NCBI GenBank assembly: GCA_025917655.1
Contig: CP084614.1
Span: 2,728,001 to 2,792,000, forward strand
Direction of reading: 5' to 3'
Source: Chlorella sorokiniana
Taxonomy: Eukaryota; Chlorophyta; Trebouxiophyceae; Chlorellales; Chlorellaceae
DNA: 64,000 bases
The notes beneath the pieces were generated by a model that was not told the DNA's origin, did not search any database, and saw only the letters and a program-made list of their open reading frames with translations. The translations under genes were made by a program, and so were the position numbers. Positions 1-11,864 of this stretch are shown here, in pieces. The first letter of the stretch is position 1. Each line of letters begins with the position of its first letter.

Positions 1-3000
1 TACCAGCAGGGACGGCGCAGACTGCGGTCGGCGGCGGGGCACTGTGCGGTAAAGGGCGGTACGGGGCGGCGCAACGCAACGTCCAGGTGGATGAGCGGCT
101 GGCAGGCGGCTGCGCAGCGTGTCATCACACCGGCAGCGAGGGCTGCATCTGCGGGCTGCATGCAGCCATTCACAACAGAAAGACGAAAGAAATAGGAACC
201 ATCGGATGGGGATGGGGGGGGGAACGAGCGCACCCTCATCCAGGATGCAAAACGTGGTGGCCGGGTCGCCGCAGCGCCACAGCGCCTCGCCGCCGCGCAG
301 CCCGCGCGGCTTGGAGGCCGCAGCCACGAGCTCCCGCACTTGCCGCCGCTCGGGAGGAGGGTAGCCCAGAGGGCAGCAGCTCCAGTTCCTGCAGAGCCTC
401 CTGCTGCTGCCGCGCCGCCAGGCGCAGCTGCAGCGAGCGGGGAGGTCGGCGTACAGCTGCCGGTTGTCCCGCTCTGCTCGTGCGCGTGGGGTGAAAAGAA
501 CGGGGGGGGTCAGGAGCTGTGTGAGCACACAAGGCAGGCAGCGGGGCAGGGCGAGGCGGGAAGATGGCGACGGCCACCCCCAACAAGCGGCATGCACGAA
601 AACTCCCAGACTCCCAGCTTCCGTTGGAGGGAGGGGGCTCCCCTGCCGCACCCCCACCCCACCCGCGAGCACACACCATCCACGCAGGAACCCACCCATT
701 GAGGGCGCCCAGGAGCAGCCGTAAAACTCCCGGATGTCGCGCTGCAGGGAGGCGGGCAGCCCCAGGCCAGCCATCCAGCCCTCCACTTCCTGCAATCAAC
801 GTGTGTGTGGCGTGGATGGGCATTGTGAATGGCGGCATTGTGACGGCTGGTCCGCGAGGAAAAGTGCCGCAGGACTGACAGGCAGGCATTCAGAGGCGGT
901 GGGCGGAGGCAGCAGCTGGCGGTGCAGCGGGCGAAGATTGCAGCATTGTCATGGGCAATGCAGGACTGCCATGCAGCCAGGTGGGGTGCACGTACACGCC
1001 GCCAGCAGCAGCACGGCTGTGGAAGTGGCGGCTGCGGCGCGCCTGCAGGCGCTCGCGGATGGCGGCGGCGCGGCGGGCGGCGGGGAGTCGTCCTGCACGA
1101 GAGATGAAATGGAGGAGAGCAGGTAGCCAAAGTAGGCGACTGCAAAGACGGGGGGAGGGGGGTTGTCAGGCAGAAGTTTGATGGTAAAGTCAGGGTGGCT
1201 GCCCTTTCCCCGTTTCCCCGCTTCCCCCATGCATTCCCCCTTCCCGCTCCCCGCGCTTCCCCACAACCCCCTCCCCCAGCCCTGAAACAAGCGGGCGGCC
1301 AGCCGCAGAGCGCGTGGTGTGCTGCCGCACCCAGGGCAGCAGGAAAACCGGAGCAGTCTGACCAACCAAAAAGAAGCAAAGCTCAAGTAGAGAAGCAGGG
1401 TGTGCGGAGCAACCAGGGGATGACATTGGCGACGCCGCTGCCACCCATCCCCAGTCGCCCCATCTGGCCCGCCTCCACGCTGCGGCCCATCCCTCTTCAA
1501 GGACACGCGTCCCTCCGCTGATCACTCGGCTCTTCACCCGCCCGCCAGCCGCCCCTCTCACCTCCCACCAGCATGAACATCGCCGCCACCGCCACTTCCA
1601 ACGTTGTCTGGGGCGTGATGTCGCCGTAGCCGATGGTGGTGACCTGGGCGGCGGCGGCAGCGGCGTGGAATGCAACAGTGAGCGTGCCGGCGGGGGAGCG
1701 GAATGCAACGCCCAACCCCCATCGTGGCTGACCGGCCCCTGCTGCAAGCCCCGCCCTGCTTGCAGCTGCCCCGTTGGCCTGGGCTTGAAGGGTAACGGTG
1801 GTGGGGGAGGCGGTGGTAAACGGGGGCGGGAATGTCTCACTCCGAACCAAACCCACGAGTGCAAACATGAGGCACACACGTCCGCCCCCTCACCACACAC
1901 GCTGGCTCTGGTCTGTCTAACCAGCAAGTGCAGCAGGAGGCATGACCTACGCCCCCATACACCTACGCCCCCTCTCCCCCACCCACACGCCCCGCCGCAC
2001 CGTGGTGAGAGCGTAGTAAACAGACCAGAGCCAGCGGGTGGGGTTGCTGGACGTCTCCAGGTCCACAAACGTGCCTGCAGGTCCCGCACCAGGTCCCGCA
2101 GGTTGGCCAGATACCCAGCAACCCGCAGCACCCAACTCGCAGCACTGGCAGCTGCGGCACGCGCTGGCGGCCGGGCCCGGCCGGCAGGCCGCCAAAGTTT
2201 TAGGGCCCGGGCTGTCGGGGCAGGAGGCCGCAGCGGCCGCAGCGGGAGCGCACCGAACGCGACGGGGCCGCCCAGCTGTCGGCCACGCCCTGAGACACGG
2301 CCAGCAGCCACCACAGGCACCCCATCAGGTTGAGCAGGATGGCAGCGGTGAGCGCCAGCGTCAGCGCCAACAGCTGAGTGGCCGTGAGGTGCGTGCTGAG
2401 CGCGCGCAGCACGCCGCCGCCCATGTTGATGCTGGAGGTGGGTGTGGGTGGGTGGGTGGGTGGGTGGATGGGTGGGTGGGTGGGTGGGGGTGGGGGTGGG
2501 GGGGGCGCGTCACGTGCCATTCAGCAGCAGCAGCAGCGCTGGTGCCAGCCCAGCCTCGCGCTTTCGTTGACTGTCCTCCTGCTGCTCGGGCTTCAAGCAT
2601 CCCCGACCCCAGCTCTGCATCCGTGGCCAGCGCCACTACAGCCATCCCATGTCTGGCCCACATCGCGGCGGCGGCCATCGCACCCGCCCGCACCACCCAC
2701 CGACCCACTTGTGCAGCTGGCGCAGAACGTGCGCCACGCGGAAGAGGCGCAGCAGGCGCAGCAGCCACAGCGCGCGCAGCTTGTGGGAGGTCAGCCCCGC
2801 CGCCACCACCTGCGCAAGGGGTGGGCGCACCGGGTGGGTTGGCGGCGTCGTTCCTGCAGTCGCTGTTGCTGCTGAGCGTCTGTGTATGTGGGAAGCGGGG
2901 TGCCAAACTGGGACATCAGCCGGGCCCCTCAGCGGCCCCACAAGCGAGTGCAGATATACCTCAACAACCCCCCCCACACCCACCCACCCCCACACCCACC

Positions 3001-4411
3001 CACCCCTGCAGCCCAGACCGTACCGCTATCTGTACCATGCACGGCACAGTGGCCACAAAGTCCACCAGGAAGGTTCCGTGCCAGATGTACTGCCGCGCCA
3101 CGGCGCGCCCCTCTGCAGGCGCGGCCAGGGCGGCGGGGAGGGTGGGCGCGTGGGCGCCGCGGCGGCGGGCGGCCGAGCGGTGCGCAGCCACCCGCAGCCA
3201 GCCAGAGCACTTCAGCGAGCTGGCGTCCCACATGTGGGGGGTGGGCAGCAGCGGCCGAGCCAGAGCTCTTTCCCGGCGGCCACAACGGCCTGCTTGCTTT
3301 GGCCCACTGGCCCTGCATGAGTGTGAGACCCACAGCATCTCCTCTGCGGGCACAAGGGCAGCAGCACGAGGGAGCCCGGGGGTGTGCTCACCGCGCACCA
3401 CCGTCGCGCGGCCGTCCCAGCGCGCCAGGAAGCCGATGTGGAAGCCGAGCAGCAGGTCTGCGATGTAGACGAGGGACCCGAAGAAGTCTACCACGTGCAT
3501 CCAGGCGAGACGGGAAGCGGTGTTGAAGGCGATGGAGAGGGCGACCTGTTGGGAGGGGAGCAGGGTGGGTGGGGGGTTGATGATGAGTGGGGCCACGGCA
3601 GGGAAGGGGCGGGCAGGCGACTGGGCTGGGCTGGGCTGCAGCAAGACCCGCACACTGGGAAAACTCGCAGAACTGGCGGCGGAGGGCAGCGGGCGAGGGG
3701 GCTGGGCAGCGGGAAGCTGCGTGGGCGGGGCAGCCGGGCGACGCTTGCAGAGTGCCAGCACTTTGCAAGCGGCTGGCTGTCCCGCGGACAGATGGCTCCC
3801 GAAGCACAACAGGGAGGCCGGCACGGCCATGAGGGTTGGACGCGGGGCTCACAAAGAAGGCGGTGTAGGTGAGGTCCACCAGGGTGGTGGCCAGGGTCCA
3901 GGCGGTGGCGGGGCGCCCCAGCGGGCTCAGCACGGGCAGGCCAAACACGGAGCGGGCGGGGGCGCCAGCGGCGCCCAGCCGCACAAAGCGCCTGCGGGGA
4001 GGGGGCGGACTCGGCTGCGGCTGACACAGGCTGCCCCGGCAGTGCAGGGCCTTCTGAAAAGAGCAGGGAGGGCAGGCGACGGCTCGCATGCAGTGCGAGG
4101 CCTGCGCTGAGCGTTACACCTGTACTGCCGCCCTCCGCAGTCGAGGGTGCGGCCCGGCGCCGCCACCTCCACCGCCGGAAACTCGCTGCCCCGATGTCCC
4201 CTGCTTCTGGGCTGTGCCGCTGCGACCGCTGCAGCTGCTCCAGCTCCAGCCGCTTGCTGACGCTGCCCAGGTCAGAGGGGCGGCTGGGCTCGGGCGCAGC
4301 CCAGCTCGGCTCCCGCGAGGCGGCGGCGGGGGCGGCGGCGGAAGCAGGTGGCGCCGGCCTGCACGCCGTGGCGGGTCGCGTGGCAGCGCCCTCCTCGAGA
4401 TAGCCCGACAT
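1..4411 (-). CDS. Voltage-gated, cyclic-nucleotide-binding-domain K+ channel (EAG/KAT/CNG superfamily), 3' end outside window
   Basis: A multi-exon gene for a plasma-membrane potassium channel. Read on the minus strand: an Ala/Pro/Arg-rich cytoplasmic N-terminus from the ATG at 4411; S1 near 3910-3850; S2 with VDFFGSLVYIADLLLGFHIG near 3500; S3 with FLVDFVATVPCMVQIA near 3050; S4 near 2816-2710 with arginines about every third residue (LRALWLLRLLRLFRVAHVLR); S5 near 2400; pore helix WLWSVYYALTTV near 2025; the filter TIGYGD near 1630; and S6 ending VAYFGYLLSSISSL near 1110. A C-linker exon (LQRDIREFYG, near 730) and the start of a cyclic-nucleotide-binding domain (LWRCGDPATTFCILDEG, near 250) follow. 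The TIGYGD filter predicts K+ selectivity (family knowledge). The rest of the domain and the C-terminus lie beyond base 1. Several introns carry simple repeats. Exon edges are approximate. Confidence 0.87.
2434..2510 (+). repeat. (GGGT)n tetranucleotide array in a K+ channel intron
   Basis: Near-perfect GGGT/GGGA repeats on the plus strand. In the minus-strand gene this is a (ACCC)n tract that serves as the pyrimidine-rich stretch directly before the acceptor of the S5 exon (CCTCCAG, then the ATCAACATGG-containing exon). Confidence 0.9.
2968..3010 (+). repeat. (CCCA)n array at the donor of the S3-S4 intron
   Basis: A C-rich CCCACCCA array on the plus strand. In the sense RNA it is a G-rich GGGT tract starting at or just after the 5' splice site that follows the S3 exon, so it could form a G-quadruplex. 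It is complementary to the array at 2434-2510. Confidence 0.85.
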
Positions 4412-5228
4412 TGAGCTGCTGGTTTGTCGAGTGTAAGGCGCGCGGGGGCTCAGCCTTCAAAGGCCGGACAGTGCGGGCGGCTCCTGTTCTTCATAAGCGG
4501 AAGCGGCATAGCTGTAAATAGTCACCAACACTTGGCCGACAAGGTGGAAGAAGCCTGCGCAAACATGCAGGCGATGTGACCTGCATGTCGCCGCCGGCGC
4601 CTGGCATGCCGTCATTGGCAGCGGCTGGCGTGCCTCTGCGCACCATGTGCGCAACGGCCAGCAGCTGCAGCTTGCTCTCGCCTGGGAGCAGGCATGCCCT
4701 AACTGTCATGCTGGACTGTTTTGATGAGGCCCATCTTGGTGCAGCGCAACAGTGCAGGGACGCCTGAAGGGAAACATACTCAATTGTTATGCCTGGTAGG
4801 TAACCTGAAATAAAAAATGGCAATGAAGTTGCGGGCGAGCTTTGACAGCAGCAGTAGCGCAGGTGCGGGGTGCAAGGCGCAGTGTGCCCTGCCAGCGAGG
4901 CTGGCGACGCATGCAGTCTGCAGTGGGTCTGGCGCCGCATGCTGAGAGCAGCCTGCCAGCTGAGTCTCTCTTCACGAATGGGCCACCATCCCGGGCAGTA
5001 GAAAGCAAGTGCAATCCGGCATGGATGTCAAGTGCACCGGTGGCGACCCTGCCATTGCACGGTTGCATGATGACGCTGAGCCTGCTGGGTGGCCCTTCTT
5101 CTGTGGCAAGAGATTGACAGGTCCTCTTGACGAGCGTCTTTCATTCACTGCTCGATACCACGCTGCAGTGTTGCTTCACTGCCGGTAATTGCAACCGCAA
5201 GCCTCCAGAGTCTTCAGACCTACTCACA
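4412..5228. other. Divergent intergenic region, K+ channel / GH32
   Basis: About 820 bases between two gene starts pointing away from each other. It should hold both promoters. I see no convincing TATA box, repeat or RNA gene. Short open frames here have no recognisable content. Confidence 0.6.
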
Positions 5229-8200
5229 ATGCGCCTCCTCCTGCTCGCGCTGGCCGCCATCGTCCTTGCAGCGCATTCACCAGTCGTCGATGGCTCCCGG
5301 TCGCTTTTCCAAGGTGCACAGTTGGCCGCCAAATGCTTGCGCTGTAGCGCAGCTCATAAACCCAACGCTGTTCATCGCGGCATCGCGAAATTCAGCGTTC
5401 GCTCGATAAATAAAACAATCGGAGGAGCGCCTTGCACGTGGCTGCCTTGCAGCAGCGCGGCCGCTGGGCGTCCACCTGGCCAGCTTCCGCTGTGCCGCCA
5501 TTCACATGCGATGCCCTGGCACATTGATGTGTGCTCAAGTGACAAAGTATGATACCCCATTGAACTGCCTTCGTTTCGCTGCAGAAGCCCCTGCCCCAAT
5601 GGCCGAGGAGGAGGGCTTCTTACGTGCCGGCTGCGACAACTTCACGCAAGACCAGTGGCAGCCGCTGAGGCCTGCCTACCACATCACCGTCCCTTATGGC
5701 TGGATAAATGACCCTCATGGTGAGATCCATTGAACATGGGTGCGCTGCGGACTGCTGCAGAAGAATGCTTGATGTTAGCACGACCTGTACGAAACGTGGC
5801 TCTCGCTTGTGACATCCAGCTGACGGAGTAGCGGCAGGATTGGCCATTAATCTTCATTTTGTGGTGCAGGCATGTTCCAAGACCCCAGCACCGGCAGGCA
5901 CCATCTCTTCATCCAATACAATCCCAAGGTGTGAGGCGCAGCAGCTGCTGGGTCACAAATGCCAACGATGTTGCGTTGGTCTACAGAGCCCGCTGGGCTT
6001 CCTCACCGTCGTGCTACTACGACACCTTCACTGAGAGTCCAAAGTGCATGTGCTGATGCTTATTGCTGCAGGCAGTCAAGTGGGGAGCCCCCTTCTGGGC
6101 TCATGTCGCCTCAGATGACCTGGTGCACTGGTGAGGCTGGTGCTTCTGCCTGCAACAGCGATGCGCAACTGTGCTGACAGGGGGCAATCAAGCTCGCACC
6201 CGGTGCTCTCGCGGCATGCGCACGTGAGTGGCAGCACCTTTCAACCAGCAGGACATGGCTCCCCCGGCTCTGCTGCCGACTGCGCCTTATGACTTCAATG
6301 GCTGCTGGTCTGGTGCGGCCACTGTCACGGCTGAAAACGTCCCCACGCTGACTTACACGGGTGGGCAACGGGTGCACCTTGAGGTCAAGCTGTTGCCCAG
6401 CAATTGCACCCACCGTGGCTTGATTGATAGAAGGCAGATTTCACTGTCACTGCATTAGTATAAGCTCTGCTTGTGCTTGATCCTGGCAGTGCTCCTGCCC
6501 TCCTTCAGCTGCCGGCACCAACATTCCCGAGCTGGGCAACTTCTTCCAGCGCCAGGCAGCTGCCGTGCCAGCGGACCTAAGCGACCCGTGGTTCAAGCAA
6601 TGGATCAAGCCTGAAACCAACCCCTTCTTGGCACAGGTGCTTGTCAGCTGCAGAGAGTCCTTTTCTGCCCTTCATCCCTCCCATGGCATGCTGCTTTCGC
6701 TGGTGTGGGTGCTGTATTGCTTGCTACATCCCCACAAGTCACAAAGTGCGGTGCACCATCTGCTCACTGGTGTTCAGGTGCCCCCTGGCGGCACCAATGC
6801 CCAGTTCCGCGACCCGACGGAGGGCAGGCATGGTACATGGCTTGCCCTCACCTCCCGTGACAACCCGTACAGGCTCAGGGAAAGCAGCTATGCAATTGCC
6901 ATCGGTGGGCAGGCTCACTGCATGGTGAGCTGAATTCAGGCCCTGTCCCTGCCTAAGCAATGTTACTACGCAAGCAGTATGCCCAGCCTGCAAGCGTTTT
7001 CCCCATTGCACTTCTTATTATTCTTGCATCAACACTGGCTCAGGGCAACGCTGCCATCTACATTGCCACCAACTTGACTGGGCCGTGGCGCTACGTTGGC
7101 AACCTAGCAAACCAAATGACGTTTGAGCCAGAGGCACGTTCAACTTGCATGCCGCTTGCTTGAAATTGCAGCGTGATTTCCTTGTACAGCTTTTTGTCTG
7201 CCGCAACACAGCAAGTATTGCATTGCAGCCTTGGCAGCAAATTGCACTGTCCTCAACTGCACGGGTGGGGTGTGCTGTTTGTGCAGATCAATGGCCAGTG
7301 CAGTGCTGGAGGCCCAGCGGCCCCCGCCAGTTACACCGGCCCCGCCTACGGTGGACCATGCGATCAGTTTGGTGCCGCGTGCCGTGCTTGGGAGGTGCTG
7401 GACTTCCTAGAGCTGGCACCAGGTGGGGTGTTGCTGGCAGATTCCATGCTGGTGATGGACTTGCATTACAGTGCAACCGCATCATGGATTGCGACCGCAG
7501 TCATTGCAGGTGGATCCTTGCAGCTGCCTGAGCGGTGTGTGGATGCTTGTTGCAGGCATTTTCATGCTGAAATGGAACGACCAGAGCCGCTACCGCCCGC
7601 AGTTCAGCCAGGAATGGTACGCCCTTAGCGATTCGCCATTCAACTACAGGGCAATCCTGCCGCCCAGCGATGCGAATGCTTCCGGCGTCACCTCTGTGAG
7701 CACCCAGGTGGGTGTTTGTGAACAGGTGCTATGCTATGTTGTCACATCTGCTATGCCTCGTAAGGTTGTCGGCGTTGCGAGCTGGCTGATGTTGACATGC
7801 GGAAACCTTTCTGAAGCCTTTCTCGCAAACCTGAAGTGTGGCTGACTCTGCATTGCATTGTGCAGGAAACGTTTGGTGAGTTGTATAGCACGTATGGCGT
7901 GTCCACAGCCGCTGCCAATGAGACATCGTACAACCTGACAACAGCGTACAACTATGCAAATACGTCGGACGACTCAGCCATGCAAACGCTCTTCCAGCCA
8001 TTCCTGAACGGCGCCAGGTTCTACCCGCAAGCTATGGGTGAGTGTTCTACTTTTGCATTGCCAGCGTGGTCAGTTCAGGGTGCATTTTGTCCTAAGCTTG
8101 GTCACGAAATGTGCTGAGCACAACCCATGCTCTGGAGCATGCTGACAAACAGATCTTTTGCACCTTTGTGGCAGACTATGGCTCTATCTACGCATCCATG

Positions 8201-9391
8201 ATCTACAGGACCAATGACAGCCGCCAGGTCATGCATACCTGGGTGTATGAAACGGCTGCAGGTAGGGGCAGCGAGTGCACCTGTCAGTTCAGCCAAACAA
8301 TTGTTCGACCCTCTCCACACCCCAAACCTCGTGTTGCGTTAATCAGCCCATTTTGTTGCACCCACCCTGAAGGTTGTCAGGACTCCTGCAGCGACCAGCT
8401 GCCAGAGCTCATCAACATCACCAACTTCAAGGGTGTGATTGCGCTTCCGCGTGAGCTCACCTTTGACAATGAGACTCGGACTGCAAGCGTTTACCCCGTC
8501 CGTGAGGTTGAGCTGTTGCGAGCAGAGCAGGTGTGCAAGACAGCCTTTACCTGCTTGCCAAGCCAGGTTCTTTTGTTTTATTGCCTTTGCCTTGTGAATG
8601 CCTTCATCAATGCAATGCATTCATCTTGCATCCCTCTTGCAGCTCTTCTCAGGGCTTATCAGCAGCCTGCCAGAGGTGTTGGTTGAGGAGACAGCTATCA
8701 CGCCCAGCCCAAACAACACAGCACGCCAGATGGAGGTGCAGCTGGGGTTTGAGCTGGCCCCTGGCAACATGGCCGGCGGCAACATCAGCTCCCCTTTCAA
8801 AGTTGGTGCCCGGGTGCTAACTGGCAACGATACCTACGTTGATTGCTTCATCAATGGCACAGTTGTTCCGGTGCCTGTGGACGCACAGACGGAGGCGGGC
8901 GCGGCTGGCGTTATCGGCTCAATGTTTGTGTTTGTCGACCGTACCAACGCGGGAGGGTACAGCAACACCACATACATGGAGGGTGGCCCGGTGCCGTTGC
9001 CGGTCAATGGCTACCGTCTGCTGCCGCAGCACATGATTCAACTTTCAGTGTTTGTGGACCACACCATTGTGAGTTTGCTGCTTATTTCTGACCTGTTGCT
9101 GTGTCGAAAGCTGCAAGATCACCATACCCTGCAAAGTGCTGCATGCTGTGACTTCAACCCCATGCACGCTGCTGCGGAGTCGCTTCTCAATTTGGTTGTC
9201 CCCACGCCATGGCCCTGCAGTGGGAGGTCTATGCTGAAGGCGGGTTGGGCCGCATCATCACCAGGGTGTACCCCTCAGATGACTCTGTTGCTTGGGGCGT
9301 GGAAGCATTCGGCGACCTGCAAGGGGGCAACGTCACCGTCGACGGCGAAGTCTGGGCAATGGAAAACGCTTGGCTCGGCACCAACTGCTGA
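5229..9391 (+). CDS. Secreted glycoside hydrolase family 32 beta-fructofuranosidase (invertase/fructanase-like)
   Basis: Hydrolyses terminal beta-D-fructofuranosides such as sucrose or fructans (family knowledge); substrate not determinable here. The start is the ATG at 5229, which opens a signal peptide (MRLLLLALAAIVLAAHSPVV). First exons: 5229-5313, 5585-5719, 5870-5928 and 6072-6130, all joining in frame. Family blocks in order: WINDPHG with the nucleophile Asp (near 5700), LFIQYNPK, WGAPFWAHVASDDLVHW, GCWSG (near 6300), FRDPT (near 6810), an EC-block equivalent WEVLDF (near 7390) keeping the acid/base Glu but with Val for Cys, and the C-terminal beta-sandwich (MEVQLGFEL, VFVDHTI). The last exon, 9221-9391, reads WEVYAEGG and RIITRVYP to the stop. 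More than ten Asn-X-Ser/Thr sites fit a secreted glycoprotein. The exon between 6130 and 6252 is unresolved because the phases do not match. Confidence 0.93.
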
Positions 9392-9836
9392 GGGAGGGCA
9401 AAATGCTTACACGGCATGACCTTGCATAGCGTATCAAGGATAAAATTGCGTGCAGATGCTTACTAATCTCCCAAATACATGGCCAGTGATACAGCTTGTG
9501 GCTAGCAGCACCAAGTAAACTGTCAAGAACCCGCAGGTGGCAGATGCAGGCAGCTTAAGCGCGTGTTCCTTTTGCAAGGCCGCAATCAAGCATAAATGGC
9601 ACGCATAACTGGCCTTCTGACACCAAACTGCACATCTGCATTTCTCACCGTTTACCAAGATTCGCTATGGAGCCTGTTGACATGCTTGGCAAGGGGCGGC
9701 ACGCTGCGCATGACGCCGGCGCCGCCCAGGGGGTTCATGAGTTCCCTCACGCGAGCCAGTCCGAGCTCCAGCGCAATCTCGTCGACTCTCACCTCGGCGT
9801 ATACTGCCCCGTGCCTGTGTCACGTTTGCGTGCGTG
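9392..9836. other. Intergenic region upstream of the F-box array
   Basis: About 445 bases with no gene-like frame. It does not share the upstream block (GACGTGGCGGCGGCTC) found before later array copies, so the array boundary lies near here. Confidence 0.5.
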
Positions 9837-11440
9837 ATGAACCCGCAAGAGGAAGTACTTCGATCCGATGACTTGATGTTCGCGGTTTTCCGCGAAATAG
9901 AGCTGTTTGATAGGTGAATCAGTCGTTACGGGGAGCGGCGGGCGACCCTGACGCTGCCGCCCTGCAAGCAATTTATCGAAATCTCTGTGCTGCTGCTCAC
10001 TGCCGCCGCCATCCCTGCAGGCACCGGCTGGTCCCTCTGGTGTGCCAGCGCTGGAGGCACCTGGTGGTCAGCCCGGCGCTGCTGCAGCAGGCCGAGGTGT
10101 CCCTGACTTGTTACCGCGCAAGCGACTCCCTGCCGCGCCTGCGCTCGCTGTCCACCTTCCTGCAGCGCCACGCCGGGCAGCACTTGCGCGCGTTGCGGCT
10201 AGACATCAAGCACTCGCTAGTGGAACGTGAGGATGAGCTGCTGATTGCTGCCGGCGTGTCAGCCTGCGCCGCGTCCCTGGAGGAACTGGCTCTCGGCGGC
10301 ATCAGCCTGCCCATCAGCTGGGTGGCGGGGATGGTGCGCCTGCGCAGCCTGCACCTGCGCGGGGACACGGACCTCTCGGTGGCCGCGGATCTCACCCCTC
10401 TGACACGGCTGGAGCAGCTGCGGCTGGACTCGAGGGTAGGAGGTGTCTGCCTGGAGCCCGGTGCGGCGCTGCCGCCCTCAATCACCTTCCTTTCGGTGCA
10501 GCTGCTTAACCCCACAGACCGCGCCCTGCCTCCCCAGGTGAGGCTCTTAGGAGTCACGAGTCAGAGGCCAGCTGGGGGTGTGGTGTGTGTGTGTGTGTGG
10601 GGGGGAGCGCGCGCGCACGGGGGGCATTGCGGAGGGGGCAGGGCTTCGAGCGAAATTGCACTCTTGTTGTGAAGCGCAGGTGCAACCTGCTTTGTCGCTG
10701 AGGCACTCACCACCTTGCATGGCCCCGCTGCAGCTTTCGGCCCTCACCAACCTGCGCCACCTTTGCGTGCGGGCGAGCGAGGTGCATGGGCATGGCTTCG
10801 AGCTCCTGCGCGGCCTGCCGGCTCTGCGAGCGGTGGAGCTAGATGATGCGCATGAAGTCCCTGCCTGCCTGTCCAGCCTGGCGTCGCTGGAGTCTCTGGC
10901 CATCAAGAATTCCTCCAACTACATCGATCTCGACCCCCTTGCCGCTGCGCTGCCCAGCCTGAGCCTCACCCAGCTGGTCCTGCTGGATGGCACGCCCGAG
11001 GTCTTTGCCGCTCTGCCCTCCCAGACCCGGCTGCGCGACTTCCGCAGCTGGCAGCGTAGCGACGAGTATTACAATGGCGTGACGTCAGGGCTGGTGGGCG
11101 GCGCCTGGCTGCACGGCCTGCGCCGGCTGGGCCTCTCGGCGGCGCTGCTGGAGGCCAGCGTGGAATCACTGGCACAAGCCACGTGCCTGGAGACGGCTCA
11201 GGTGGTGAGCGTAACGCACGATGCGCAGCTGCAAGTGGTGCTGGACTGGGCTGCGCAGCGCCCGGCCTGCGCCGCCTCGACCTCAGCGCGCTGTTCAGCG
11301 AGCACGACGGCGGCTTGTCCAGCGTCGACTGGAACGCGATGCTGCGGGCGCAGTCGCAGTGCCCCGACCTGCGCATGCGCATCATGATGCCTGACTGGGT
11401 ATGGCAGACGGAGCTGCTGGCTGCGGATGACGAGGACTAG
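9837..11440 (+). CDS. F-box/LRR protein, array copy 1 (one frame offset)
   Basis: Exons 9837-9913, 10021-10537 and 10734 to the stop at 11440; joins are in phase. Its F-box start is the most divergent (MNPQEEVLRSDDLMFAVFREIELFDR) and its 5' flank lacks the upstream block of the other units, as expected for the edge copy. LRRs include LTRLEQLRLDS and LPALRAVELDDAHEVPACL. Near 11260-11264 the run GCCCGG is one base shorter than GCCCCG in the other copies. Without that base the frame ends at 11387; with it the protein continues through DWNAMLRAQ to the tail ELLAADDED at 11440. The tail itself is in frame with DWNAMLRAQ here, unlike copies 2-5. This is either a damaged gene or a base lost in assembly. 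Confidence 0.78.
10577..10606 (+). repeat. (GT)n microsatellite followed by G run
   Basis: A short GT dinucleotide run ending in seven G inside intron 2 of array copy 1. It is absent from intron 2 of the other copies and so arose after duplication. Confidence 0.85.
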
Positions 11441-11864
11441 CTGCCTGTGTCCCAGCCGCCGCTGGCTGCGCCTTTCCGCTGTACGCTGTTTTCGCGGCGC
11501 CCGGCAGCTGCCAACCCTGGCATGCTGCCACCTTTACCCTGCAGCGCTGGCTTTTGAACTGGCCCCTGATACTGTGCCCATCCCGGTACAGCTGCAGCGC
11601 CTCACACGATGCCGCCCGCATGTGCTATTCTGAGGTGTTGCATTACTATCCTTTCTGTGGGTTATACAGACGCTACAGAGACGTCCACTTCTCCAGTGCG
11701 ATTTAGAAATGTTTAATAGCAAAGGCTGCAAAAGTCTGCTGTGCTGCGACGTGGCGGCGGCTCTGGCGCCAGCGCGGGCCGCTTCAGCCTCGGTTCTGGC
11801 CGCTGCCGCAGCATTGCTCCCTCGGGTTGCACTCACTCTTGTATGTGATACACCTCACGGCACA

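Noticed and set aside
2038-3468. A 476-residue open frame on the plus strand
   Set aside because: Low-complexity Ala/Pro/Gly/His content with no domain, antisense to the K+ channel exons that carry S3-S6. High GC leaves long spurious frames.
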